In this document: positions 46,704 to 63,175 of the stretch, in pieces
Numbering within the stretch: position 1 is the stretch's first letter
Layout of the letters: the number at the start of each line of letters is the position of its first letter
Source: Sclerotinia nivalis
Lineage: Eukaryota > Ascomycota > Leotiomycetes > Helotiales > Sclerotiniaceae
DNA length: 64,000 nt
Direction of reading: 5' to 3'
Assembly (NCBI GenBank): GCA_029531795.1
Contig: JAPEIS010000009.1
Coordinates: 1,674,001-1,738,000, forward strand
The notes under the pieces: model-generated
What the model was told of the DNA's origin: nothing
What the model saw: only the letters and a program-made list of their open reading frames with translations
The model's database searches: none
Translations under genes and position numbers: made by a program

Positions 46704-46779
46704 TTTTTTAAAGGCTTTATTACTTTACGAAATGATTTGATCTTGCCAAATCATTTGTAGACTTTTATATCTGTTTTCG

Positions 46780-46995
46780 ATTACTTTTGCACCGTTGTAA
46801 TTCGCCTGCTTTTGTACAATCGTGTTTTTTATCTACTCTTGCGCAGCTTTTTTATTCGTTTTGTACAGCTTCTGATCTCTGATTGCTTCTATACGATTAT
46901 ATTTATTTGCAGGTTTTTGTGTTTGTTTTTGATTGCTTTTGTACAATCGTATTTTTTGTAATTTCTCTATCGATTACTTTTATACAATTACAATT
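46780..46995 (+). repeat. Leader repeats with GCTTTTGTACAATCGTA motifs
   Basis: Irregularly spaced copies of TTGCTTTTGTACAATCGTA-like units, repeated about every 25-40 bp, fill the leader between the hairpins and gag. Equivalent arrays lie at 8,090-8,370 (A), about 26,270-26,460 (B), 38,160-38,340 (C) and 44,760-45,010 (E). No coding frame. A role as a gag-binding or packaging signal is a guess. Confidence 0.65.
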
Positions 46996-47029
46996 CTTTT
47001 TACAATAACTTCTAGTTCTATATTTGTTG

Positions 47030-50000
47030 ATGGCGTGATTCCTATTTCTATCGAGGGAATTCGTACCGGAATCCAATGAGTCTTCGGTCAATAGCCTATT
47101 ATTACGCAAATTTTAACAAAATTGAATGTTTTGATAATGTCAAATCTTGTTATCGGTTTTAACAAACAAATTATTTATCTGAATTATATTTTCTTTATCA
47201 TTGAAGATCGTTTTATTATTTAAGTTATTTATATCGTTACTCAAACAAATAAAATCGAGGAATACAAAACGGAAAATGTTGGGCTCCTTTGTATCTTGAC
47301 CGACAAGCAAGCTTAGTTGGACACCGGTGGTGTTGTTACTAATCAGAAACCAATTATTTTTTGCCAAATTCAAAAAAACCCATCTATTTTTAAAAACAAA
47401 AAATCCAATATTCTTGTTTGTTAAGAGGACTATCAATTCTAGAAATTGGATTTGCAATTTTGTTGGATAATCGATTCATAATTCTTTGTTTTCGAACAAA
47501 AAAAGATTAGTTATGCTATTAGTCTTTTCGATGGTCAAATGCAATAAGAGTGTATTATGGATATTACTAGATTTGTTGATGATTTTATTTATTTCGATTC
47601 TGTTGTTTCGTTTTTGATCAAATTGAACAAATTATATATCTCTATAGACATTGAAAGGGAAGTTTCGCTCAAATTCGACAAACTTTCTATAGATTCAAAG
47701 GAATCCTTTTCGGCTTTCTTTTTTACATTATCTCATCTAACTAATTTTTGTTATAAGTCTAATTGCGAGATTGTTAATGCGATGAAACAAAAGGTTATTA
47801 CCCCTCTCCGAATTTTGATCATTGATGATTCGAACTCCTACACTATCGATAATATTGATGGTTAGCAAAAGAAATTTTCTACTTGGAGTCAGAATCTTTG
47901 TGACACCAAATATTATAACAAAAATTCTGGCAATGTATTTGCTGTTGATAATGATGATCTTATAGATCTTGATACAATAAAGCAAAAGGGATAACAACAA
48001 AAAGGTCAACAAAATAAGAAAAAGAAATTTAATTCTACAGTTTCTTGCAATTGTTGTAATAGGATCGATCATCTTCAAATTGATTATCATACCATTTATA
48101 ATATCAATAATAATCTTCTTTTCGACAAATAGACTTCTGTTAATACCTTTTCCAATTATAATACCATTGCCCCAACTAATCTAACCCCCATTCAACATAC
48201 CGCCGCCCCGGTTTTCCGAGGTACCAATAGATCTAACAATAATCGTGATGGATTTCGAGGAGGATATACTAGTAACTGGGTACAAGGCTAACAATATTTA
48301 AATCAGGTACAATAATAAGACTATATCGAATTAAAGGAGATTGTTTCTATATTTAATTCAACTAAGGAAAGTCCCGAATAAGGAAAAGATTAACCTTTGC
48401 GAAAAATCATTTATAAAGGAATACTAAAAGCAAAAAGGTAAATCGAAGAATAAATAAATATAAACCATTGTAGTTCAACTCTATGAATAGCAAATCTCTA
48501 TTTATTAAAACCATTATATTCCCTACATATAAAAACCCTTTTATTATTACAAATCTTATTGATAATGAATGCTCTGGAGAAGTTTTTACTGATTGTTCTT
48601 TTATCCTCAAACATAATATCAAAATACAATTCTTATCTTTTCCTTGCAAATTTCGATTTACCAATGGAAAGATCGTTGATAGAATTACAGAATATTTTGT
48701 AATAGAAATTGCTATAGAAGATCATTATAAGTATTAATCTTTTTATATCATCTAATTTTCATCAGAAACATTGTTAATCTTTGATTTACCATAATTGCAA
48801 TGTTACAATTCTATTATCAATTGGATGGAAATGAATTTAATATTCTTTTCAAATTATTGTGTTTTTAATTATTCGGTGTATTATGATTCAGAGCCAGTTA
48901 GTGCACCAACGATTTCATTTTCGGCCAAAGACTAAAAGGATTTAGTAAAAGTTATTCTATAATAAATTATCAATGTTATCAAATCTTTAAATAAATTCTT
49001 TACTGATTTTGATATAAAAACTAAATGTATAGATTATAAGTATCGCTTTCCCTATATCAAAGATTATCCAAAAAATGATATCGATTTTCTATTTATTCAA
49101 ACATTTTCTGTTTTTAAAGAAATTCCTTATAAAAAACCTTCTATCGAAGAGATATTGAACAAGGGTTATATATTACAATCTGACGATTCTTTTGTTGACT
49201 TCGAATTTCAGTAAGATCTGATGTCTAATATAAATCATTATCGAATAAAACGTTGTGGGGAATCAAATAATCAGGTACAAATGATTTCTAATTGTCTATA
49301 TCCAAAGTTGATTTTGAAGATTGTAAATCGACGTTGTTTTGTTTATAGTTCAAAAAACCGTTTGCCCTTGTTTTCTGTTAGAGAACTTTTTATACCTGTC
49401 TATAAGAGTACAAGTCCAAATATAGATGATATTCGTTAATTGCAAGCTTCTAGTTTTGTTTCGTTTTGTTAACAAGATAACATTCGGGTTATCCAATTGA
49501 TATAAAATGAATTGGATGCTATACAGAAAACTGTTGAGCAAGATCATCTGCGATAGGCTATATTGTTCCCGACGTTTACAAAAGAGGATTTTCGATCGAT
49601 TTTATAAGAGCAGAGTAATGTAGCAAAGATACTCTTTAAAACTCCGCTGCAATTTTATGATTTTGTATACGATTACTATAAACCGCTCTATCTGCGAAAA
49701 ATCTCTAAAACTGATATCGATAAATTTTTAATCGATAAACCTTCTCTTAGTAACGATCAAATACAACAAAAGCTTCCTATATGATTACAAGATAAACTTC
49801 CCGTCTTTTTTTTATGTTATATCGATAAACTGCCATTTCGCCGAATCTAGGATTACAAGATTGAATTGATACTTGGTAAAAAGTCATTTTACTTCAAAAA
49901 CTGTCTTTTGTTGCTAATGGAGTTGATGGTGGTACGCAAATGATTTGATGATAATCTTTCCAAAGGGTTCATTCGGGAATCGAGGTTGTGATGTATCTTT

Positions 50001-52860
50001 CCTTTATTATTAACTGCCAAGTCTAAAAGGGGGATCTGTATTATCAAGATTATCGAGGATTCAATAATATTATCATAAAGAATCGCTATCTATTACCTAT
50101 CGTTTGCGAAACGCTGGATATTCTTTGCAATGCAAAAATTTATATCAAGCTTGATATCATTGTAGTGTTCAACAAATTGCGAATCACCGAAGGAAATAAA
50201 TGGAAAATTGTATTCATCATTTGTTTTGGTCTTTTTGAATTTCTAGTTATACTTTTTGGTCTTTGCAATACGCCTGTATCGTTCCAATATTATATTAATT
50301 ATATACTTTTCGATGAATTGAACAAGTATTATATTGTGTATCTTAATGATATCTTAATCTACTCCGATAATCCTGTAGAGTATAAAAAGCATATTCGTCA
50401 AGTAATCCAAAAGCTAATGGATGCTGGATTACAAATTGATATCAACAAATACGAATTCGAAATTACAAAAACAAAGTATCTGGATTTTATTATTACAATC
50501 GAAAGTATCGAAATAGATCAAGAAAAGATTATAGTTATTACATTTTGGGAGTTGCTTTTGTATGTAAAGGATTTACAACAATTTCTTGGCTTCGTCAATT
50601 TCTATCGATGTTTTATAAAAGATTTTTTAAAGATTTGTTGTTCTCTCAATAATCTCTTGCGGAAAAACATTATATAGGAATAAACTACAAATCATATAAA
50701 GGCTTTTGATGTTTTAAAAAGGGCTTTTACAATAACGTCGGTTTTGGTATACTTCGATTACAGACAAAAAACTGTTTTGAAAACCGATACTTTCGATTAA
50801 ACCTCAAAAGGAGTTTTTTCGCAATACAATAATGATAACGTTTTGCATCCGATCGTTTACTTTTTATCTAAGTATACAGCAACGAAATACAATTATAAGA
50901 TCTACAACAAAAAACTACTCGTTATTATCAAGATAATAGAAGAATAACATTCGGAGCTCCAAAATTCACAAAAGAAATTCGAGATTCTTATTGATTACAA
51001 GAACCTCGAGTATTTTATAATTACAAAAACCCTCAATCAATGGTAAATGCGATAGTCCGAATTTCTATCTCAATATAATTTCCGTATAGTCTATCGACCA
51101 GGAAACAAAACTATTCGATCAAATACACTCAGCAGAAAATACAAAGATCGATTGTATCGCTTTAATCCAAACAATGAATGTTTAAAGAATTGAAAGTGTA
51201 TTATCCTCTCCCAGGATCGTTTTGATGTTAATCTTTATAAGGATTTGATTAGGTATATCAATTTGATACCAATGAAAACAATAGTACCGCTTCACAACCA
51301 ACCAATTGATGCTTTAATTGATACAGTGTATACTAGATCCGATATTGTAAATCAACTTATTTTTGCTCTTAACGATCTATTGGTAACTAAATGGCTAAAG
51401 AAGCATCGTAAGATTCTTCGAATTGTTATACAGGATTGTTCGATCCAAAATAATAGAATTTACTATCGGGATAAGCTTTGGATTCTATTAAACAATGAAC
51501 TCAAACTCCAAATTATTTATCGGATTTATTCTTCTGATCCTGTTGATTATCCTGATCGAATTAAAACAATCAATCTTATCTCTCGTACATATTGATAACC
51601 TAATATATATTTGGAAATCGTGTTCTATATAAAGGCTTACGAACTTTGTATTCACACCAAATCGTTTAAATCGATATCTCCCGGATTTTTGAAACCATTA
51701 CCTGTCCCTTTTCGTATATAGTCTGATATCTCAATCGATTATATTACACCGTTTTCAGATTACATTCATTATAATTCTATCTATAAATATATTTTAATAG
51801 TAGTTTGTAAACTAATCAAAATAAAACATTTCATCAATATATATACACTAACAATAGAAAAGCTAATCGATACCTTTATCAACCATATTTATACGCTTCA
51901 TAGACTTCCAAACAATATTATTTCCGATCGGGGAACGCAATTCGTATTAGGATTCTAATCACAATTTTCGAAGCGATTGGGAGTTATTTTAAAGCACTCT
52001 TCAGCTTTTCATTTTCAAATAGATAATCAAATCGAATATATTAATTCGATTCTGGAACAGTATTTACAAGCTTTTGTTAATTATCATCAAAATGATTAAT
52101 TGGATTGGTTACCCTTAGTCGAGTTTGCATCTAATAATATGATTTCTGAAACGATTGGTTGTTTGTCTTTCTTTGCCAATTATAGTTTTAATTTGTATTT
52201 AGGTATTAAACCTAATAAACTTTGCCCACCGGATATAACTTTAACACAAAAACAGGAATTTTTTAAAAATAATCGGATTGCGGATTGTATAGAACGTATT
52301 TTAAAGCAACTTCGTGTTTTTGTATAACAAACAATTACTATTTATAAGGATTATACTAATCGTTATTGCTCTGATTTATTTCGTTACACAATTGACCAGA
52401 AAATCTACATCAATATCAAAAATATAAAGACTTTGTGTAAAACAAAAAAGCTAAATGATAAATAAATCGGTCTTTATAAGATTATCAAAGTTCATCCTTA
52501 TATTTACCTTATTCAATTATTTGAAAATGTTAAAATCTTCTTTGTTTTTTATCATTCTTTTTTATTTCTAATTTATAACAATCCTTACTTTCCGGTTCAA
52601 ATAACGATTAACGAATCAAAGTCCTTAACTATACAGAACAAAGTTTTAGAATGGGACGATAATGAGGATAAGTCTATTCAAAAATGAATATTTAAAGGAG
52701 TTCTAGATAATCATAATAAAGATAACCATTATTATTTGATCAAATGGAGATACTATATATCAATTTAGCAACCAGTTAATGATTTAAAAAATAACGAGAA
52801 GATTCTTATCGAATATTATCGTTTTCATTCAGAGAAACCAGAACTATCAGTTTGGATTCT
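47030..52860 (+). pseudogene. Element D gag-pol remnant
   Basis: Gag starts near 47,030 (text PISIEGIRTGIQ). Capsid is open at 47,557-47,862 (DDFIYFDSVVSFLIKLNKLY; FDKLSIDSKESFSAFF). A zinc-knuckle remnant CNCCNRIDHLQIDYH lies at about 48,046-48,090 with the last Cys changed to Tyr. Protease is at 48,483-48,760 (LIDNECSGEVF, triad lost). RT runs from about 49,990 to 50,677 with YLNDILIYS (first Asp lost). RNase H is at about 50,740-50,945. Integrase zinc-binding region is at 51,245-51,595 and the core extends to about 51,955, with SDRGTQFV near 51,930. C-terminal integrase is at 52,100-52,327. A chromodomain-like block is at about 52,660-52,850. Stops break it in several places. Confidence 0.87.
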
Positions 52861-53164
52861 AAAACACCTTGACACTGCTATATTGTAATCAGAATTACAG
52901 AATTTGTAATCGGAGTTATATAATGAGATTGTTATACTTATTCTATGAAGATTCATTTGTATCAAAACTATTTGTTTCGCCTAAAAGTATATTATATATT
53001 ATTGTAGTGGGGAATATAGCGTTTGGGATATCGCACATTGAAGGATATCATATATTTTTGATTCGGGAATCTAATTGAAGGAAAGGATCTATGTTTTTTT
53101 CTTTATTTTTCTTTATTTTTTAATGCTCATTTGAAATCAAATAGATTTCTTGAAGAAGGGATAC

Positions 53165-53327
53165 TATTACAGGTTTATCCCCCTTCACCTGTACGTAATC
53201 ATATATGCCTTAGGCATACATACATACATTCACTTCTATATAGTCAGATCACCTCCTTGACCTTCTTCCTCTCCTTGTAGTACAACTATAGATCAACCCT
53301 ACACACACCTTTTCCCTCACCGTGATA
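53165..53327 (+). repeat. 3' LTR of element D
   Basis: 163 bp from TATTACAGG to CACCGTGATA, preceded by the polypurine tract GAAGAAGGGATAC and followed by AATAT. Confidence 0.92.
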
Positions 53328-53827
53328 AATATTTCTCCCAATATAAATGGATTTTTGCTTGCAGCGCTTCTCTCGCACAATCCAAGTAGCGTAGCTTTGA
53401 GCTTACTCGAAGGTCTTGGTCCCCAGTGTTTTGAAACCCGAAATCACCCACAGGCGAAAGTTGGGAGTATGTTGATTTTGGGGGGAGTTCGGGGCTCGGG
53501 TTGCTTACGAGTCTTTCACATCCATGGGGTGAAGCATTCACATTTTTACTTACCGAATGGGCTGCTAGATTAAGATGTGCTGATGGCCCATCTGGCTATG
53601 GCTATGGAAGTTTGGTTATGAGTCCAGATGTTGGCCTAGAAATGGGACTTGAGATTGCCAGCGCCAGAGTAGTGACTGCTTTCGGCGGAATTCTGGACTT
53701 GAAGTGGATGTTGAAAGTCGGGGTTCTGGACAACGTACCGAAGAAAACTTGTGGTGCGTTTGAGAGGGCTGGAAAAAGAAGAGTACTCGGTGGTGGAAGG
53801 TCAGATCCATTTGATATAACCATATAG
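53328..53827 (+). pseudogene. Glycosidase (GH78/alpha-L-rhamnosidase-like) C-terminal relic, part right of element D
   Basis: The frame that crosses the insertion site reads NISPNINGFLLAALLSHNP and VALSLLEGLGPQ up to about 53,426. The text then moves by one frame to an open stretch 53,435-53,827 with PTGESWEYVDFGGSSGLG, TSLSHPWGEAFTFLLTEWAA and VVTAFGGILDLKW. A SWEY segment followed by SHPWG-x-A-x-x-x-L-x-E-x-x-x-G/R-L resembles the C-terminal catalytic part of fungal six-hairpin glycosidases of family GH78, from memory of the family. The frame change, the upstream stop and the missing 5' end make it a pseudogene. It is the nearest single-copy sequence to the repeat block. A short intron in place of the frameshift is possible but I found no good one. 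Confidence 0.5.
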
Positions 53828-54502
53828 ATCTTTTCCTTTTGTTCACCTGTGGTATTTCACCTACCTGCACAGTATACTTCCTTCTACCGAATTTCCCAAT
53901 CCAGCTTGAACATTGTACCAAGTAAACCTTATGATGTCCAAACGAAAGTAAGAGCACGGTAAAGTGATAAAATCTGATCCGCCATTTCTTATTTTGAGAA
54001 AAACATTGTGATGTAGATTTTATAGGACGGGTTGCAACAGTTTTGAAGACAGCCTTGAGGTAATGGAGTATTCCTGAATTTCAACACAGTGCAAAAACCA
54101 GATGCTACGAAATGGAAAATAGTCATGCTTGAGAATACTGTAGTCTTGACTACTGTGAGCAGAATAAAGAGACTTTGGCAATGAGATTCCAAAGGCGGAG
54201 TAAGAATCACCATCTTGAGTTATTCGTATTATGAGAGATTGTTAAATATCTTTAGATGGCGGATGCAACAGAACGAGCTTCATTGGTACAATACGTGCAA
54301 GTGAAACAGGCTTAGACATAGGAAGCCCGGCCATTGAATAAATACGATATTGTGTGCGATGCTATAAATATTTGAAGAAAAGAAAACCCCCCGGGCCTGA
54401 AATAGGGTGCGTGTAGAAGTTGTAACTTTCTCTGGCAATCGATTAACAAAAGATTCGCTGTGGCAACGAAGTTCGGATATAAAAAATTGAATGAAATAGG
54501 AG
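53828..54502 (+). other. Intergenic sequence of ordinary composition
   Basis: No convincing gene. Short open frames exist on both strands (for example minus 53,616-53,957, plus 54,256-54,315) but lack recognisable motifs. It lies between the glycosidase relic and the small ORF at 54,503. Confidence 0.4.
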
Positions 54503-54797
54503 ATGTCTTCAAAAATATCAAGGTACCAAGAAGACGAATATTATGAAAAAGATCGACGAGCTACAATGGAACTATTTGATATTGAACTGGGTAATTATTT
54601 GTCAATATCAACCACGTACTCCGCTCAAAGATTCTAGATATCCACCAGCCCAAGACCGGGCTGTTGAGCTCACTGGCACGTCGGAGGTTGATGACGGCCA
54701 GAAAAAAACTAGCAGCCTTTCATTCGGAGAAAAGCTAAAAGACCGGAGGAAATCATCCAAATCTTCTCCAAGTCATCTCTATATGATGGAGGGATGA
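54503..54797 (+). CDS. Doubtful small two-exon gene (84 residues)
   Basis: The ATG at 54,503 opens SSKISRYQEDEYYEKDRRA to 54,590. A possible 40-nt intron (54,591-54,630, GTAATT...AAAG) would join this to 54,631-54,797, whose frame gives a polar, Lys/Ser-rich tail (SFGEKLKDRRKSSK) and stops at 54,797. An in-frame stop lies two codons upstream of the ATG. The intron is very short, has no clear branch site, and alternative readings exist without splicing (44 codons from 54,503, or 84 codons from 54,543). I do not recognise the product. Confidence 0.25.
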
Positions 54798-55316
54798 AAA
54801 CAAGTTATCCTCGGAGATATTGGAAAAGTAAGATCCAAGGTAGATACGGAGTTGTGGTCTTAGAATGTGCTAACTTGTACTTGGGTAGTTGCTGAGTGAG
54901 GTGTGCTTAGTAATAAGTTGATTTATTATGAGAGCAGAAATGAGTGATAAACAAGCAAAAAAGAGGGTAAATGTCGTCTTTTGTTCTTTTGTTTGATTTC
55001 CTTTAATTCAACTAATCTGTACTGCATTGTAAATTCACAACTCACAACTTATTCTATGTTGGGCGATATGAGCGATACTATTGTATTTCCAAAATCAAAT
55101 ACTGCTAGCTATTTATGGTGAAGAGGAGAAAATAAATTTCACACCCCTCATTGTCGCATTTTTCATTCGCAGTAAATGTATTTATTATAGAACTAATACT
55201 CATAACTAACAAAGTTACTTCCTGTCTTGCACCTCGGGATCTAACCTGCATTGTGATCTTGGCTCTTTATCCAAACCCCTGTCAAAAAAAAAAGTTTCGG
55301 ATCCGGATCAACTTAT

Positions 55317-55323
55317 TGAGTCA
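55317..55323 (+). promoter_or_regulatory. Gcn4/CPC1-type site TGAGTCA
   Basis: A perfect 7-bp match to the binding sequence of the bZIP regulator of general amino-acid control, 243 nt before the AROM start codon. AROM feeds aromatic amino-acid synthesis, so induction by amino-acid starvation is expected. Binding is inferred from the sequence only. Confidence 0.55.
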
Positions 55324-55422
55324 TTCAGTGACTGTAAAGTCCAACATCTTCAATACCTTCCCCACGGTCTCTCCCTTTTCCACCCTCTTACTACCTACTA
55401 CAAGTGATCAATCATAAAGTGG

Positions 55423-60375
<4,953 letters not shown>

Positions 60376-63175
60376 AATGGAAAGGGTTTGGATGCCTACC
60401 TACCTGGTATCTTTATCCGTATCAATGATTCAATGAGAGATGAGTGCATGCCATGGCATGGTTTATCAAGATTATAGAGAAACAAAATTAGATAGCAATT
60501 GCCTCATTATGTGATGAAAAGTTATTCTTTTTTATCCCTTGACATCTGCTTGTGTGATGCTTTTATATATAGTTGATCATTAATCAAGTCTTATATCTTG
60601 TTTCAGCCCAACCGATATATAGTATATAAACAGAACAAGTAGTTGAAGCCATCTTTCCTATTGGAGAAGATTCATGGTTTTATTCCGATAGCAATGAAAT
60701 ATGTTGAATAATCTAACCTTTCATATTACAAAAACACTTAAAAACACAGATGGTCAATGTACACTTATGAACTTTTTTTTTTTGAAATATTATATGTAAT
60801 CTTTCGAAATTCTTTAAATTTAGTACAAATCGAAAAATAATTGAATAAATTGAAAAATAATAAGAATAAAATAATTATAAAAATTAGGGTTTTCAAATGA
60901 TATAATTATTCCTCGGGAGGACGAACTGCAAGGTAGGTTTTGAGGTGTTTTGAAAAAAATCATTCGAGGAGTGGCAGCGATGCGAATTATTTTTCAGGCG
61001 CCGAGGGGCCGGACTCAAAGCTCGTATGATATAATATAATATCAGTTTCTCTATACTAATATTATGTTGTTCAAAGGATAGACAGTATTATCCAATCACC
61101 AGTGTACCATCTCAATATCATCACTTTGTAATACTATTCTGATATTATTCCATCTTAATACAATACCATCTTGATAATATCAGATATCCTCACCATTTCA
61201 CCATTATTCCATACCCATACCCAAACCCATTGCAACAACTAGAATCCACAGAGCAAAAGCCAAACCTCACAACCAAAACCTCAAAACACATCCAAAATAT
61301 TCTGCACAATATTCCACATTTATGATAATTTTCTTCATACCAATACAGCATTAGCATTAAATTACTACCTACTCGAGTACTTAAGTTACATAGGCATCTA
61401 AAATTCTAAGTAATTTTTTGTATCCCCATCCCCATCATGATAGTATTCAAATTCGTGAAATGATATGAGACATTGAGTTTTGTTCATAATGCAGTTCCCT
61501 TCCATTCTATCATCCATGCATCCATGCATCCATGCATCCACGCATTCATTGTACAAATTTTTTTGCTCCGAGAGAGAAAGGAAAAGATAGTAGAGGAACA
61601 AGAAAGAAAAGAAAAGAAAAGAGATATGAATACAACAGAAATGAAGAAAATGAAATGTTTTTGACAACTACAGTCAGACCTGATTATCCCATTGTCAATG
61701 CCATCCCAATCCCAGACCAGCTAAAGAATCAAAACATAAATTCCGTCCCATTTTTTATTTTTCCCAATGCTTGAGTTGATTATGACAATTCCATAAACAA
61801 ACAGGAAAGCGGCAAAACCCCTGAAAACCCCAAAGCCACGAGTCATGAGTCATGACGCTTTTCATTTCATAGAGGCATAACTATAACTCCATGTTGTGTT
61901 TGCGTAACACTCTTAAGTGTGTGGTGTGTGTATGTACTCCGTAAAGTTGTCAAGCATCCTCGCATCAATGATGTCATTAGAATGATCGTGTCTCATGGAC
62001 CCGGAGGTATTTTTTCCTTTTCCTTTTTCGAAATATGACAAGTGGATAAATTGTGCGAGTCCGTGCTTCCGAACAATAACTGGAGAGTGTACGGTACCCA
62101 CAATTATGCGGAGACGAAAAACCCTTCGTGCATCATTAGGGCGCATAAGATGATGAAAACGGTTCATCTACTTTCGATAAAGAGAAGAATCATGGAGAAC
62201 ATGGAATTCTTGAAAAAATCAAAGAAAAAAATCGGATAAACCGGGCTGAGTTCCCTTGAATTCCAATGAACCAAGAAAAAAAGGCGTTGACATCAAAATG
62301 GCGGATAAGCGATAAGAAGTTAATTGATGGCGTGGTCCCGAAAATAACCATACTAGGTAACCACAACCACAAACCCCGACAAAAACAAAAATCAGGAAAG
62401 AACAAAAAGACCATGGAGTTAAGGACAATCTGTAATTTGTTCTTTATGAAAGGACGATAATATACAAAATATTAATCGTCCAATCATCAACACTCCATTA
62501 ATTCAATTTTCTTTCCAAATCCAATCCGGACTCGTAAGTTTTCAAAAGTCCAATGCAATCCAGCCCATGTTGATCATGATGCATAATGCCGGGGTCTGGG
62601 TTTTGAGCTTGGAGGGGTAGACGTCCATTGAGTTGAGAGTTGAGAGAGCAAACCCAATAAAGTGGAGTGATGGAGGTGGAAAGTGGTGCTTTGCTTCGCT
62701 TGGGTTACAAATCAATTGATTTGATTGGACAGTGTGATTGATTGATTGACTGTGTGACGGAATCGACCGACGATCTATTTTCAATTTCTCTTCTCATATC
62801 ATACCATACTTTACTGTACTGCACCATCCCATTCGTTAAATCATCCATTTTGATGTAGATAATTTAAATGATAAATGATGGGATGGTGAGTAATGAGTGA
62901 TGGATGAATTTAAATTGAATGACTGCAGTGACGACTCAATTCATTCTCATGGAAATGAAAGAAGGAAGGAAGCAGGGAGGAATGAATGAAGGAATGAATG
63001 AAATAGATAAATAAACGCTATCGAATTAATTTGAAATACGATTGATATTTTCAATCAATCGTCTTTCATAAAAATTAATCAATAAACGCTGATCATCCCC
63101 ATTGCATTCCCCTAAATCCATTTTCCCCTATCGAATGTTGATGCATGCCATTCATTCAAATAGAGTATTGGAATT
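60376..63175. other. Convergent intergenic region
   Basis: 2.8 kb between the 3' ends of AROM and the zinc-finger gene. It has stops in all frames and only short open stretches with no recognisable product. It includes a GC-richer patch at 60,910-61,025 (CTCGGGAGGACGAACTGC; CAGGCGCCGAGGGGCCGG), a (CATCCATG)n microsatellite, a GGAA/GAAT-rich purine run at 62,955-63,015 and a 9-bp-stem inverted repeat at 63,038-63,062 (ACGATTGAT...ATCAATCGT) beyond the zinc-finger stop codon. Part may be a long 3' UTR or non-coding RNA. Confidence 0.5.
61511..61550 (+). repeat. (CATCCATG)n microsatellite
   Basis: Five tandem 8-bp units, the first three exact and the last two diverged. Confidence 0.85.

Larger units (their letters stand above)
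46530..53327 (+). mobile_element. Element D: complete chromodomain Ty3/gypsy copy interrupting a glycosidase-like gene
   Basis: 6,798 bp with 163-bp LTRs and a perfect AATAT duplication (46,525-46,529; 53,328-53,332). Both flanks are GC-normal, so D marks the border of the AT-rich block. Its 5' LTR starts with undecayed TGTTACGGG, and the primer-binding site and its LTR complement are intact. The interior is less AT-rich than A, B and Z but still has many stops. Confidence 0.95.

Noticed and set aside
53328..53332. Possibility that D's right LTR extends further
   Set aside because: The AATAT copy on each side and the 163-bp length shared with A, B, C and E fix the end at 53,327.
53317..53957. 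Minus-strand ORFs opposite the glycosidase relic
   Set aside because: The opposite strand has the recognisable SWEY/SHPWG text; these are antisense shadows with an internal stop.
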